Shown here in pieces: positions 43,610-52,192 of a stretch of DNA of 64,000 bases (within the stretch, counting starts at the first letter, position 1; the number at the start of each line of letters is the position of its first letter). Both the position numbers and the translations under genes were made by a program. The DNA is from COE1 sp910588595. GTDB taxonomy: Bacteria > Bacillota > Clostridia > Lachnospirales > Lachnospiraceae. The DNA lies in NCBI GenBank assembly GCA_948957135.1, contig CARDBT010000002.1, positions 62,001 to 126,000 of the forward strand, read 5' to 3'. The notes beneath the pieces were generated by a model that made no database searches, was not told the origin of the DNA, and saw nothing but the letters and a program-made list of their open reading frames with translations.

Positions 43610-43704
43610 TCCTCGATCAAGCAGGGTGAAGCCGCACAGCAGACCTTTTCCCCCCGCTCACACGCCGGACATGGGCAGCCTTCGTGCTCTCCGTGTCCGT
43701 GTGC
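43610..43704 (-). ncRNA. Structured stem-loop repeat in the metK leader, copy 1
   Basis: Directly after the riboswitch terminator, CACACGGACA pairs with TGTCCGGCGTGTG (two-base bulge). The same layout, with compensating base changes, occurs after another terminator at 51285-51396. Both copies begin GCGGTTTTT(T)ATGCACA and end with an AGGTC...CCTGCT.GAT segment. Unknown function; it may be a mobile palindromic repeat or an RNA element. Confidence 0.5.
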
Positions 43705-43736
43705 ATAAAAAACCGCTTACTCGATAGAATAAGCGG
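43705..43736 (-). terminator. Riboswitch-associated terminator of metK
   Basis: CCGCTTATTCTATCGAGTAAGCGG with six or more T on the minus strand. Part of the stem (CTTATT) repeats the 5' P1 strand sequence of the aptamer, giving an antiterminator choice. Confidence 0.85.
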
Positions 43737-43764
43737 AAGTGATTGGTTGCCTGATAATCAAATC

Positions 43765-43918
43765 CTCTTATTGTTCGAACTATTTCCATCATGTCGATCC
43801 ATCTGTATATATCTTCATGTGTAAATAGCAACTCGCTCAGGTTGGCACCTTCCGCCAGAAATAACGGGGTTGCCGTAGCTTCACAGGTCCTTTGTACCTC
43901 CACCACTCTGAATAAGAG
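43765..43918 (-). promoter_or_regulatory. SAM-I (S-box) riboswitch
   Basis: The minus strand shows the S-box core in order: CTCTTATT (P1 5'), AGAGTGGTGGAGG, CTGTGAAGC, ACGGCAACC, GGAAGGTGCCAACCTGAGC, and the P1 3' strand AATAAGAG. The segment between the GGTGCCAA motif and the closing P1 strand is longer than usual (about 60 bases). SAM binding should favour the downstream terminator and lower metK expression. Confidence 0.93.
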
Positions 43919-43966
43919 CATCTCACGTATGCGTGACTCACAATATTGAATTGTCATATCGGATAT

Positions 43967-43995
43967 ATCATATACTAATTCGTGTTCAATGTCAA
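43967..43995 (-). promoter_or_regulatory. Predicted sigma-A promoter of the metK riboswitch transcript
   Basis: TTGACA, 17-base spacer, TATGAT on the minus strand, ending about 45 bases before the aptamer and starting just after the murA stop. Confidence 0.8.
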
Positions 43996-44000
43996 TAGAC

Positions 44001-45293
44001 TTATCCGACTTTTAACTTGAATTTCTGCAGTTCCTTGTCCGACTCCACCTTTTCGATCTGGGCGCCAAGATTCTGAAGCTTCACTTCAAAATCCTCATAG
44101 CCACGCTCAATATACTTGATATCGTCAACCGTGCTGAATCCCTCCGCTGTGAGGCAGGCGAGTACAAGTGCCGCCCCTGCCCGAAGATCGGGTGCTGTGA
44201 GATTAGCGCTCGTAAATTTTTCCACGCCTTCTATGATCGCTGTATTTCCTTCAACCTTGATATTTGATCCCATTTTAGCAAGCTCATCTACATACTTGAA
44301 CCGGTTGTCAAATATGCTCTCCGTCACGATGCTCGTCCCTTTTGCAAGCGCCAGCGACACCGCGATCTGCGGCTGCATATCTGTTGGAAAACCGGGGTAA
44401 GGCAATGTCTTTACATGGGTGTTTTCAAGACGCTTCGACGCGACTACACGCACTGCGTCATCGGATTCCTCCACCTGGCATCCCATCTCCAAAAGTTTTG
44501 CCGTCGTGGATTCCAAATGCTTCGGTATCACGTTCTTCACCGTGACATCTCCCTTTGTGATCGCTGCGGCAAACATGAAAGTTCCCGCCTCGATCTGGTC
44601 CGGTATGATCGGGTACTCTGATCCATGCAGCTTCCTGACGCCGGATACCCTGACCACATCCGTGCCTGCCCCTCTGATATTGGCACCCATGGAATTCAGG
44701 AAGTTTGCCACATCCACCACATGCGGCTCCTTCGCCGCGTTTTCGATCACTGTTCTTCCCTCTGCCAGTGCCGCAGCCAGCATGATATTAATCGTGGCTC
44801 CGACTGATACCGTATCGAGGTAGATATGTGCTCCCTTGAGATGCTGCGCATCCGCGATGATCAATCCATGCTCGATCTTTACGCTTGCCCCGAGTGCCTT
44901 GAACCCCTTGATGTGCAGATCGATCTTGCGGCTCCCGATATTGCAGCCGCCCGGAAGTGCTACCTCCGCGTGTTTGTACTTGCCAAGAAGTGCTCCTAGA
45001 AGGTAGTAGGAAGCCCTGATCTTTTTGATGTAATCATCCTCGATCACCAGTCCTGATATCATAGATGCATTGATCCTTACTGTGTGTCTGTCTATCCGGT
45101 ATACAATGACACCGATGCTTTCCATTGCCTGAAGCAGGACATTGATATCCCTAACATCCGGTATATTGTCAATAACTGTCATCTCATCTGTCATAATTGC
45201 CGCGGCGAGCACTCCCAGTGCTGCATTTTTTGCGCCGCCGATTTCAACTTCACCAACCAGAGGACTGCCCCCCTTAATTGCGTATTGTTCCAT
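44001..45293 (-). CDS. murA: UDP-N-acetylglucosamine 1-carboxyvinyltransferase, 430 aa
   Basis: First committed step of peptidoglycan synthesis, moving enolpyruvate from PEP to UDP-GlcNAc. GGAKNAALG (substrate Lys/Asn) is at about residue 20, and the mobile loop PGGCNIGSRKIDLHI keeps the catalytic Cys that fosfomycin targets. GFPTDMQPQ is present. The frame extends 24 codons upstream, but GAGGT lies 5 bases before the ATG at 45293 and the length then matches the family. Firmicutes often have two MurA paralogues; only one is in view. Confidence 0.96.
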   Translation of the reverse strand: MEQYAIKGGSPLVGEVEIGGAKNAALGVLAAAIMTDEMTVIDNIPDVRDINVLLQAMESIGVIVYRIDRHTVRINASMISGLVIEDDYIKKIRASYYLLGALLGKYKHAEVALPGGCNIGSRKIDLHIKGFKALGASVKIEHGLIIADAQHLKGAHIYLDTVSVGATINIMLAAALAEGRTVIENAAKEPHVVDVANFLNSMGANIRGAGTDVVRVSGVRKLHGSEYPIIPDQIEAGTFMFAAAITKGDVTVKNVIPKHLESTTAKLLEMGCQVEESDDAVRVVASKRLENTHVKTLPYPGFPTDMQPQIAVSLALAKGTSIVTESIFDNRFKYVDELAKMGSNIKVEGNTAIIEGVEKFTSANLTAPDLRAGAALVLACLTAEGFSTVDDIKYIERGYEDFEVKLQNLGAQIEKVESDKELQKFKLKVG

Positions 45294-45439
45294 CGCCCAC
45301 CTCATCATTTTCTTGTAGCTGCCGGATCCCACTGCCTGCCTCCGCACAGATACATCTATATTCACACTGACAAATTATCTGTTCTTTATCTACATTGTTC
45401 TCTATTCAGTTGTACTCTATACAATTTTCTGTTTATACC

Positions 45440-45478
45440 AAAGAGTGTGTCTGAAAAATCATTCCTATCATCTGTATA
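45440..45478 (+). repeat. Solo end related to the 12.2-kb palindromic element
   Basis: AGAGTGTGTCTGAAAAATCA followed by TTCCTATCATCTG closely follows the left end of the 12173 element. No matching right end was found, so it is a truncated or decayed copy. Confidence 0.6.
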
Positions 45479-45585
45479 CTGTTATAAATCAAACTCTTAC
45501 GATTATATACCTTTTTCATATATTTGTAAACTGCCAGACTGCTATGTATATTTTTTATATGATTCCTTTTTTTGTATATATTAAC

Positions 45586-45614
45586 GAAACACCCATCGCA
45601 ATCACGGGTGTTTC
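45586..45614 (-). terminator. Terminator-like hairpin after the M23 gene
   Basis: GAAACACCC/GGGTGTTTC stem with an 11-base loop downstream of the M23 gene; weak T tract on the minus strand. Confidence 0.5.
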
Positions 45615-45656
45615 ATCCATATTATTCCTTTTTAAATTGTGCAGAATCGACAAATG

Positions 45657-47225
45657 TCAATTTAAATATTTTAACGGATTGACCGCGTTTCCGTTGATGC
45701 GGATCTCAAAATGCAGATGCGGTCCGGTACTCCGGCCTGTATTTCCACTCAGGGCGATCCGCTCCCCCTGCGATACTGTCTGTCCTGTCTTGACCAGCAC
45801 TTTGCTCAGATGCCCGTATCTGGTCTGTCTGCCATCTGCATGGTTGATGTAAACTGCATAACCATAGCCGCTTGCCCAGCCTGCATGTACGACAGTGCCC
45901 GCATTGGATGCTACCACTGTCGTCCCGGTCGGTGTTGCCCAGTCAATACCTTTATGGTTTGTGGATGCCCCTTTTGTCGGCGCACTTCTCGCGCCAAATC
46001 CGGAGCTCTGTCTTCCGCCCGATATCGGTTTGATGTATGTCGGCGGTATCTTGGTCCCGCGCTCAACGATCTTGGGTACAGCCTCCGCATATATCTCTTC
46101 CTTCAAGATCTCCCTGCCGATCTCCTGGCTGTTCTTGTATGCGACCTCCGCCGCCACCTTGCGCCTTCCAGCCGATGGCTCCTGGAGCGTCACTCTCTGC
46201 GTCGTATACCAGTCATCGTTTGGTATATACTGCACTTCTGCCTCATAGTCCTCCGTGTATACCTGCTCCTCCTTCCACAGGATCGAAAGCTCAGGCTCCG
46301 GCACCGTGATCACAAGTTCCTGGTCAATGCGGATCATCGTATTTTCATCCTCTAGGGCATCGTTGATCGCGACCAGCTCATCCATCGGAATATTGTTGTC
46401 AAGACTGATCTGCGAGAGCGTGTCCCCCGCGACAACCTTATAGATGATCTGTGTCTCCTGCTCTTTTGTCACAAGGTCCACAGCCTTCTCCACAGTAGTG
46501 AGTTCTTCCTCAAGCAGGTACGCCTCCACGACTTCTATCTTCTCCGCGTACTCAATATCAGTCAGTCCGGCAGTGTAGTCCTCAAAACTTTTATCCGTCT
46601 TTGGCTCCACCGACTCGAAGATCTCCTCCAGGTCTGCTGTCACTCCCGCAGACGCATCAAACCGCTCCTCCTCCGACGGCGCCTTATCCCTCAGCGATAT
46701 CACCGCCGCCAGCACATTGATCTCGCGGTCTTTGTCCAGCCCGAGTTCAACCTGATACCGATCCTGGGTGTCGTAGGGCATCAATGCCTGCTCGAGCAGC
46801 TGGTGCACTTCATCGTATGACCCGAGATTTACCGCAGTCTCGTTGACTTTGACGGTATACGAGCGGTGCAGCGTCTCGCGCGTGCTGCGCTTCATGACAT
46901 CAGCCATCCTTGCTATGACTTCCTCCTCGTCATCCACCGCTGCCCAGAGCTTCTCGCTGCCCACTGTCTCGAGCTCCGTATCCATAAACACGAGTTCATC
47001 GCTCCCGATCTCCCTGACCGCCTGGCGCCTCGCCTGCATGAGTAAGCTGTCCAGGTTCTCCAACGACGAGAGCGTTCCGACCTCGACTCCGTTTAACCGC
47101 ACTGTAAAAACATTATCTCCTGTATGTTTAAAAAGCTGAATCGTTGGAAACAAGAACACGCAGATCAGCATGACGATCGCTGCCGCCTCTATGTAACACA
47201 GCTTTATTTTCTTATTTGAATGCAT
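45657..47225 (-). CDS. M23 endopeptidase with LysM and G5 domains, 522 aa
   Basis: Surface peptidoglycan hydrolase. One N-terminal membrane helix (about 12-30) anchors it. A long acidic region with YabE/DUF348-like features (VKVNETAVNLGSYDEV) follows. LysM is at about 265-312 (YKVVAGDTLSQISLDNNIP), G5 at about 318-390, and the M23 domain at the C-terminus has HKGIDWATPTGT and GPHLHFEIRI, the His and Asp zinc ligands and the HxH pair. It probably trims cross-links during growth or sporulation. AAGGA lies 7 bases before the ATG. It appears to be monocistronic. Confidence 0.93.
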   Translation of the reverse strand: MHSNKKIKLCYIEAAAIVMLICVFLFPTIQLFKHTGDNVFTVRLNGVEVGTLSSLENLDSLLMQARRQAVREIGSDELVFMDTELETVGSEKLWAAVDDEEEVIARMADVMKRSTRETLHRSYTVKVNETAVNLGSYDEVHQLLEQALMPYDTQDRYQVELGLDKDREINVLAAVISLRDKAPSEEERFDASAGVTADLEEIFESVEPKTDKSFEDYTAGLTDIEYAEKIEVVEAYLLEEELTTVEKAVDLVTKEQETQIIYKVVAGDTLSQISLDNNIPMDELVAINDALEDENTMIRIDQELVITVPEPELSILWKEEQVYTEDYEAEVQYIPNDDWYTTQRVTLQEPSAGRRKVAAEVAYKNSQEIGREILKEEIYAEAVPKIVERGTKIPPTYIKPISGGRQSSGFGARSAPTKGASTNHKGIDWATPTGTTVVASNAGTVVHAGWASGYGYAVYINHADGRQTRYGHLSKVLVKTGQTVSQGERIALSGNTGRSTGPHLHFEIRINGNAVNPLKYLN

Positions 47226-47338
47226 ATTGTATTCCTTATATCTGTTGTAATCAGGATATTAACTTTGCCAGATATCATTTTAACAGCCTTTGAAGATAAT
47301 GTAAAGAAAAAAGTTCGCCGTCCCCATAAAACGAAAAT

Positions 47339-47389
47339 GCACCAGATCTTCCTGCGCAGTCTATGCTGCGATCAAAGAAGATCTGGTGC
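47339..47389 (-). terminator. Terminator after the flavin reductase gene
   Basis: GCACCAGATCTTC pairs with GAAGATCTGGTGC, with an inner CGCAG/CTGCG stem; the minus strand continues ATTTTCGTTTTA. Confidence 0.7.
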
Positions 47390-47472
47390 TGCATCTCCGT
47401 GGCACTATTACATAATTTTATTTTCTGAACCACTCTAACCAAATTCTATGATAATCGCTTTCATCTCTTTCG

Positions 47473-48039
47473 TCAAGGCTTTTTTTGTACGCTGTACCCA
47501 AATTTTCCGATCCGCTTTCCCAGATCATAATACTCGCCGTGACTGTACACGATCGGTTTGGCGTTTTCCAGATGAAAACTTCCCTTCTCATCCATATAGC
47601 GGTCATCGACGTGCACAGCCACCACCTCGGCAAGAAACAGATCATGCGATCCCATCTGCTCTGTCTTCACGACCCTGCACTCAATGTTCACCGGGCTCTC
47701 TGCGATACAGGGTGCTTTTACAAGATCCGACTTCACCGGTGTCAGCTTCGCTTCCTTCCATTTGTCGGTGTCCCTTCCGCTGCGCACGCCGCAGTAATCC
47801 GTGGCAAAAGCGAGCTCCTCTGTCGTGAGATTGATCACAAACTCCCCCGTCTCCGCGATCATATGATGCGAATATCTTGAGGGTCGGACAGAGATCCCCA
47901 CCATCGGCGGGTTGGTGCAGACCGTTCCTGCCCACGCGACCGTGATGATATTGCTCCTGCCCGCCTTGTCCGTCACGCTCACCATCACTGCCGGCAGTGG
48001 ATAGAGCATGTTGCCAGGTTTAAATGAAATCTTTGCCAT
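47473..48039 (-). CDS. Flavin reductase family protein (FMN-binding split barrel), 188 aa
   Basis: Split-barrel flavoprotein: the opening LYPLPAVMVSVTDKAGRSNI, WAGTVCTNPPMVGISVRPSR with Cys in the flavin loop, and FVINLTTEELAFATDYCGVRSG. Such proteins reduce FMN or act as small flavin enzymes, including rubredoxin-like electron carriers in anaerobes. The ATG at 48039 has GAGGGGG at 5 bases; a start 48 bases further up would run into the preceding gene. It follows the coiled-coil membrane gene by 10 bases, so they are likely co-transcribed. Confidence 0.9.
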   Translation of the reverse strand: MAKISFKPGNMLYPLPAVMVSVTDKAGRSNIITVAWAGTVCTNPPMVGISVRPSRYSHHMIAETGEFVINLTTEELAFATDYCGVRSGRDTDKWKEAKLTPVKSDLVKAPCIAESPVNIECRVVKTEQMGSHDLFLAEVVAVHVDDRYMDEKGSFHLENAKPIVYSHGEYYDLGKRIGKFGYSVQKKP

Positions 48040-48049
48040 ATCTGCCCCC

Positions 48050-48694
48050 TCAGTGCACACCCACAGCCGTGAGCACCCACAGAACAACGCTGACGATCGA
48101 CGCGATCATTGAGATCACACTGAAGAACATCACCTTGTTCATTTTGGCACTCAGCTCTTTTTTCAGCTCGTCTTTGAGCGCTGTCCGCTCACTCTGTGCA
48201 CTTTCCATACAGCGTTTGATCTCATCGACCACCACTGCCTGTACATTCCTGTACACCTTGACATTCTCCCGGTGCACATAATCATCGGATTTCTGGAATT
48301 TATTCTCGAGCAGATCCGTTATGGCGGACAGATCTGTCTGCTTCTGAATCTCCTCTGCGCGCTCCCGCTCTATGCGCGCCTCCTCCTTCCGCTCAAGCTC
48401 TGCCTCGCGGTTCCTCGTCTGCTCGTCCGTCAGATCCCTCAGCGCCGCGATCAGCCGCTGCTCGTCCTCCTTCATGCCCTGGATCTTGTCCGCATTGTCG
48501 CCGATCATGAGACCAAGCTTCTCGGAAAGCTCTGCATTGCGATAATTAAGCTTTCTCATCTCCTGCAAAATCTTCTCATACTCCGATACCTGCAGCTGCA
48601 GCCGTTTCATTTCCTCCGCCTCTGCCTGTGAATTTGCCTTGATCATCTCCTGCGCACTGAATTTCTGCGCCAGCTTATCCATGAAATTATCCAT
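48050..48694 (-). CDS. Coiled-coil protein with C-terminal membrane anchor, 214 aa
   Basis: Unrecognised. Residues about 15-180 are almost entirely charged helix with heptad character (two runs around 20-60 and 75-125 rich in Glu, Arg, Lys). One membrane helix ends the chain (VMFFSVISMIASIVSVVLWV). This tail-anchored topology with the coil in the cytoplasm suggests a scaffold or tether. The nearest neighbour is the flavin reductase 10 bases downstream; the functional link is unknown. Confidence 0.7.
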   Translation of the reverse strand: MDNFMDKLAQKFSAQEMIKANSQAEAEEMKRLQLQVSEYEKILQEMRKLNYRNAELSEKLGLMIGDNADKIQGMKEDEQRLIAALRDLTDEQTRNREAELERKEEARIERERAEEIQKQTDLSAITDLLENKFQKSDDYVHRENVKVYRNVQAVVVDEIKRCMESAQSERTALKDELKKELSAKMNKVMFFSVISMIASIVSVVLWVLTAVGVH

Positions 48695-49119
48695 CCCATC
48701 AACCGTACCTTTCCAGCAACCATTTTGTATCTATTTTAACTGTTCCTATCAGCATTATCTCTGACCCTGATATCATCTTATCATTAATCCCGTTGTCTTA
48801 CAATCAGAAGTTGCAAAAAACAAGTCCCGCTATTTCGTCAAACCTTGGAACGATCACACTTTTTGTATGTTTTGCATATAAAATATGGTTATTTTTTTAC
48901 AGCGATATACAAATTAACAATAAACTAACATTTTGTTCATACTTTGTTCATAAAGCGATGCTAATATTAATCCATAGCAAACGACAGCAACGTAGTGTTT
49001 TCATTACACATAGATAAATTTTTTCATAATAGCCCCGGTCATTTCAAGAGATCTTGTATCAGAAATGATCGGGGCACTCCTCATTTTACAACATATTCTT
49101 ACAGCATATTTCATATCCG
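48695..49119. other. AT-rich intergenic region with one hairpin
   Basis: No gene seen. A 14-bp stem at 49032-49075 (GCCCCGGTCATTTC/GAAATGATCGGGGC) lies after the alarmone synthetase gene and probably acts as its terminator, although the T tract is poor. Confidence 0.5.
49032..49075 (-). terminator. Probable terminator of the alarmone synthetase gene
   Basis: GCCCCGGTCATTTC pairs with GAAATGATCGGGGC across a 16-base loop (one wobble pair). No strong T tract follows on the minus strand, so efficiency is uncertain. Confidence 0.45.
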
Positions 49120-49755
49120 CTAATCCAGCGACAATTGTTTTACTTCCTCGTTGAGAGAAAGCATCTTGGCATCGAGCTCCGCCACCATTTTGGCGCACGC
49201 GTAGAGCTCCGCCTTGATATGTTCCGGAACGTTCACATCAAACTTGTAGTTGATCTTGTGCTCTAAGCTTGCCCAGAAATCCATTGCCACAGTCCTGATC
49301 TGTATCTCAACCTTTGCGTCCACTCTCTTTTCTGACAGGTAGATCGGAATGGACACGATCATATGGTAGCTCTTATATCCGCTCGCCTTTGGCTTACTGA
49401 TATAATCCTTCACCGACAGGATCTGAATGTCATTCTGCCGCTCGAGCATTTCGGCTATCCTGTATATGTCCGTCGTAAACGAGCATATGATCCGGATTCC
49501 CGCTATGTCATTGACATGCTGGATCATATTGTCGATCGTTGACTCATATCCGTGTTTTTTCAGTTTCTTTACGATACTCTCTGAGGTTTTGATCCTTGAC
49601 TTGATATGTTCTATGGGATTGTATTGATGCACATGCTGGAATTCGTCATTGAGGATCTCAAGCTTCGTGCCGATTTCCTTCAGGGCGGAGCTATAGATCA
49701 GGATCACTTCCTTCCAGCTGTCCACATCAGAATTTCCATTTGCACTATATTCCAT
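49120..49755 (-). CDS. relQ: Small alarmone synthetase (RelQ/YjbM-like), 211 aa
   Basis: Single-domain GTP pyrophosphokinase that makes (p)ppGpp from ATP and GTP/GDP, without a hydrolase or TGS/ACT region. Synthetase motifs are present: RIKTSESIVKKLKKHG, DIAGIRIICSF, KPKASGYKSYHM, VEIQIRTVAMDFWASLEHKINYK (cited in parts). Length and motifs match RelQ-type tetramers. The preferred start, ATG 49755, follows GAGGCGGGG; a GTG two codons earlier is too close to it. Stands alone. Confidence 0.93.
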   Translation of the reverse strand: MEYSANGNSDVDSWKEVILIYSSALKEIGTKLEILNDEFQHVHQYNPIEHIKSRIKTSESIVKKLKKHGYESTIDNMIQHVNDIAGIRIICSFTTDIYRIAEMLERQNDIQILSVKDYISKPKASGYKSYHMIVSIPIYLSEKRVDAKVEIQIRTVAMDFWASLEHKINYKFDVNVPEHIKAELYACAKMVAELDAKMLSLNEEVKQLSLD

Positions 49756-50045
49756 AAACACCCCGCCTCTCTTTTCTCTCTATGCGCTTCCATCTCTGCC
49801 GTTCCTAAGCACAACGACTTTTATTGTACCACATTTTTGGAAAATATGGTCATTTGAAATCTAAATTTTACATAAATATTTCTGCCCTCAAAAGATCATA
49901 CTACCTGTCAGTTATGCTTTTTATTTTCTCTCATTCATGGTACAATGTGAGTGATCCAGCCGCACAGGACACCAGATGTCATCTGATCCTGTTCTGACAC
50001 CGGCAGACAAACACGGCTGGACTGCTATGAAAAGGAGATTTTACT

Positions 50046-50312
50046 ATGTTTAGATTGTGGGCAAGAACTTTCAAAGACAACCATATGCTCAGGGACACTG
50101 TGATCCGAGATGAGCGTCCTGAGACGCGTACACACAAAGTATTTGACGCGCTTGAGGCGGTTTGTTACCAGTTCGACCTCGGGAAACCGATCTGGCTCGA
50201 CAGCAATATCGCTGATTTCAAGAAGCACGACAAAACCCGTTTTACCTCGGATAATTTCATTGAATCGATCGACTTTGACTATCTGGAGATACACGTGATC
50301 GAGGAGGACTGA
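50046..50312 (+). CDS. Small conserved hypothetical protein, 88 aa
   Basis: Unnamed family that I associate with Lachnospiraceae. Basic N-terminus (MFRLWARTFKDNHML), then a folded part with WLDSNIADFKKHDKTRF and an acidic C-terminus ending EIHVIEED. No membrane helix or known motif. AAGGAG lies 7 bases before the ATG, and a strong terminator overlaps the stop codon, so it is a well-defined single-gene unit. Confidence 0.75.
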   Translation: MFRLWARTFKDNHMLRDTVIRDERPETRTHKVFDALEAVCYQFDLGKPIWLDSNIADFKKHDKTRFTSDNFIESIDFDYLEIHVIEED

Positions 50313-50330
50313 GCACAGTCCTCTTTTTTT
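50304..50330 (+). terminator. Intrinsic terminator overlapping the end of the 88-aa gene
   Basis: GAGGACT/AGTCCTC with a 6-base loop then seven T. The stem starts within the last codons of the gene. Confidence 0.92.
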
Positions 50331-50365
50331 GCAAGCGGCATTTCATTCTTTTTTGATAATCGTGA

Positions 50366-50394
50366 TTGACATTGAACATAATAAGTAGTAGTAT
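50366..50394 (+). promoter_or_regulatory. Predicted promoter of the hemolysin III homologue
   Basis: TTGACA, 17-base spacer, TAGTAT, leaving a leader of about 170 bases. The -35 and the next eight bases are identical to those of the metK promoter. Confidence 0.5.
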
Positions 50395-50569
50395 TAATTT
50401 AATCCGCATGTAGTTTTGAATACTACATTATATGTTATTAACATCTATAACACATCATTTAATATTACTTAAAATGTGATAACAGCTATATCCCTTTGTG
50501 CCTGGCGCTGCGAGAAAATTATTGCCAGATATCCACAAAGGCTGTCTTTTCAATTAAGGAGGAACAGTT

Positions 50570-51211
50570 ATGCAGTTGACAATCAGGGAACCCGGAAGCG
50601 CGATCACGCATTTCATCGCATGTCTTATGGCAGCGATCGCGGCGTCGCCGCTCATCACCAAGGCACACGGAGGCATGACAGCCGTGTCACTTGCCATCTT
50701 CGCCGCGAGCATGATCCTTTTGTACGGGGCGAGTGCGCTCTATCACAGCGTCAATGCCACCGGAAAGGTACTGCGCATCTTTCGCAAGATCGACCACATG
50801 ATGATCTTTGTGCTGATCGCAGGTTCTTACACGCCTGTGTGCCTGATCGTACTCGGCGGCAGCATGGGATATGCACTCCTTGCCCTTGTGTGGGGCGTCG
50901 CCATCGCCGGAATGCTTGTAAAAGCATTGTGGATCACCTGTCCAAAATGGTTTTCATCGATCATATATATCGCTATGGGCTGGCTGTGCCTGCTCGTTTT
51001 CGGCACGCTGTGGAACACGCTTCCCCACGCGGCATTCGGATGGCTGCTGGCTGGCGGCATCATCTATACGATCGGCGGCGTCATCTATGCACTGAAACTT
51101 CCTGTATTCAACTCTCTGCACAGATATTTTGGCTCACATGAGATTTTTCATCTGTTTGTGATGGGTGGAAGTATCTGCCACTTTATCTTTATGTACTTTT
51201 ACGTAGCATGA
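50570..51211 (+). CDS. trhA: Hemolysin III / PAQR-family membrane protein, 213 aa
   Basis: Seven predicted membrane helices. Family markers are present: SAITHFIACLMAAIA near the start with the conserved His, ALYHSVNATGKVLRIFRKIDHMMIFVLIAGSYTP in the middle (cited as two motifs, ALYHSVN and KIDHMMIFVLIAGSYTP), and the final HEIFHLFVMGGSICHF. Three zinc-ligand His are kept. Bacterial TrhA members are linked to membrane-energy or fatty-acid homeostasis. AAGGAGG lies upstream of the ATG. Convergent with the next gene over a shared terminator. Confidence 0.93.
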   Translation: MQLTIREPGSAITHFIACLMAAIAASPLITKAHGGMTAVSLAIFAASMILLYGASALYHSVNATGKVLRIFRKIDHMMIFVLIAGSYTPVCLIVLGGSMGYALLALVWGVAIAGMLVKALWITCPKWFSSIIYIAMGWLCLLVFGTLWNTLPHAAFGWLLAGGIIYTIGGVIYALKLPVFNSLHRYFGSHEIFHLFVMGGSICHFIFMYFYVA

Positions 51212-51284
51212 TGTTCGCGGCAGTGCCATGTACATCGTGCCTGCATCAGTCAATATCCAGATTCCCGCTCACAGAAGCATATTA

Positions 51285-51396
51285 TATATGAATCGAGCAG
51301 GGGAATGACCTTCTCCACTACTCGCGCACCGGGCACCCGTCAGCGAACCGATTTATCGGTTTGATGACATTCTTCCTCTGGGTGCCCCTGTGCATA
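51285..51396 (-). ncRNA. Structured stem-loop repeat, copy 2
   Basis: GCACAGGGGCACCC pairs with GGGTGCCCGGTGC and encloses a second GAACCGAT/ATCGGTTT hairpin. It starts right after the 51397-51426 terminator on the minus strand, exactly as copy 1 does after the metK riboswitch terminator. Confidence 0.5.
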
Positions 51397-51426
51397 AAAA
51401 CCGCAGGCGTTACTGCCTGCGGTTTT
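51397..51426. terminator. Bidirectional terminator between trhA and the ACS-like gene
   Basis: AAAACCGCAGGC/GCCTGCGGTTTT stem with A and T flanks on both sides, between convergent genes. Confidence 0.88.
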
Positions 51427-51443
51427 CATTTCCGCTATATCTA

Positions 51444-52157
51444 TCACTTTTGTCCAAAATGCAGCTCGCGCAGCCCCTCCACCTCGTCACATACCTTTTT
51501 CAGACTACAGGTATCGCAATCCATGTCGAGGCTCGTCAAAATATGGTTGAGCGACTGTGTGATCTGCTCTGCCCTGCCAAGCTTTCGCTCCAATGTGCGA
51601 TAATCAAAATCCCTGTGTGTGACAAAGATCACATTGACATTCTTTACACCGGAAATCTTCTGATACCGCTCCAGATACATGTGCCCGATATCGGCAAAAC
51701 ACATCTTTTTGTCCGCCAGTACTCTTCTGCTGATGCGCACCGGCTCGCGCTGGCTTACCGGCGAGATGCGCGCCATGTATCCTTCCGGGTGAACGTGATA
51801 ACGCACATAGTCGATCTCCCGGAGTTTCCGGTACATCGCCTCCTTGTCATCGCTCCCTTCCAGCCGGGCAAACACGATCCGCGCATAGGAACAGCTCCCC
51901 GTGATCTGTGCCAAATCACTTCCGTACAGATAGACGCCCTGCGGCAAAAGCAGCGGCTGCGTCGTGTAAAAGCATCCGCTCAATCCAAGCGTACTCTGCC
52001 CGCCAAGCTCATATGCCGTCTCGCTGCCGAGTATCATGCGGTGTTCCCCCACATCCCGCCATGCCTTTGACGGCTCCGCAAGCCTCGCACTTTCCGCAGA
52101 CGCAAGCTGATCGAGTTGTTCTATGATTTCCTTGATCATATCATCATAGAGGTTCAT
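51444..52157 (-). CDS. Acetyl-CoA synthase beta-subunit-like small protein, 237 aa
   Basis: Resembles one domain of CODH/ACS beta subunits (CdhC-type). The middle has SCSYARIVFARLEGSDDKEAM, and the C-terminus ends CDTCSLKKVCDEVEGLRELHFG, the CxxC...C pattern with LRELH seen in ACS. At 237 aa it is far shorter than a full ACS (over 450 aa), so it is unlikely to make acetyl-CoA alone. ATG 52157 follows AAAGGA; a GTG 27 bases upstream is the alternative. A tiny membrane protein precedes it, and a CooC gene lies about 5 kb away. Confidence 0.6.
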   Translation of the reverse strand: MNLYDDMIKEIIEQLDQLASAESARLAEPSKAWRDVGEHRMILGSETAYELGGQSTLGLSGCFYTTQPLLLPQGVYLYGSDLAQITGSCSYARIVFARLEGSDDKEAMYRKLREIDYVRYHVHPEGYMARISPVSQREPVRISRRVLADKKMCFADIGHMYLERYQKISGVKNVNVIFVTHRDFDYRTLERKLGRAEQITQSLNHILTSLDMDCDTCSLKKVCDEVEGLRELHFGQK

Positions 52158-52192
52158 ACTCAGATTTTCCTTTATCAAATACACTGCTTTGT

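Larger units (their letters stand above)
45294..45656. other. Intergenic region with a solo repeat end and a hairpin
   Basis: AT-rich, no gene. It contains the solo element end at 45440-45478 and the terminator-like hairpin at 45586-45614. Confidence 0.6.

Noticed and set aside
43658..43957. 99-codon minus-strand reading frame upstream of metK
   Set aside because: It lies across the SAM-I riboswitch, its terminator and part of the stem-loop repeat; the sequence is explained by RNA structure.
48793..49017. 74-codon plus-strand frame
   Set aside because: AT-rich intergenic sequence, no ribosome site, no recognisable protein features.
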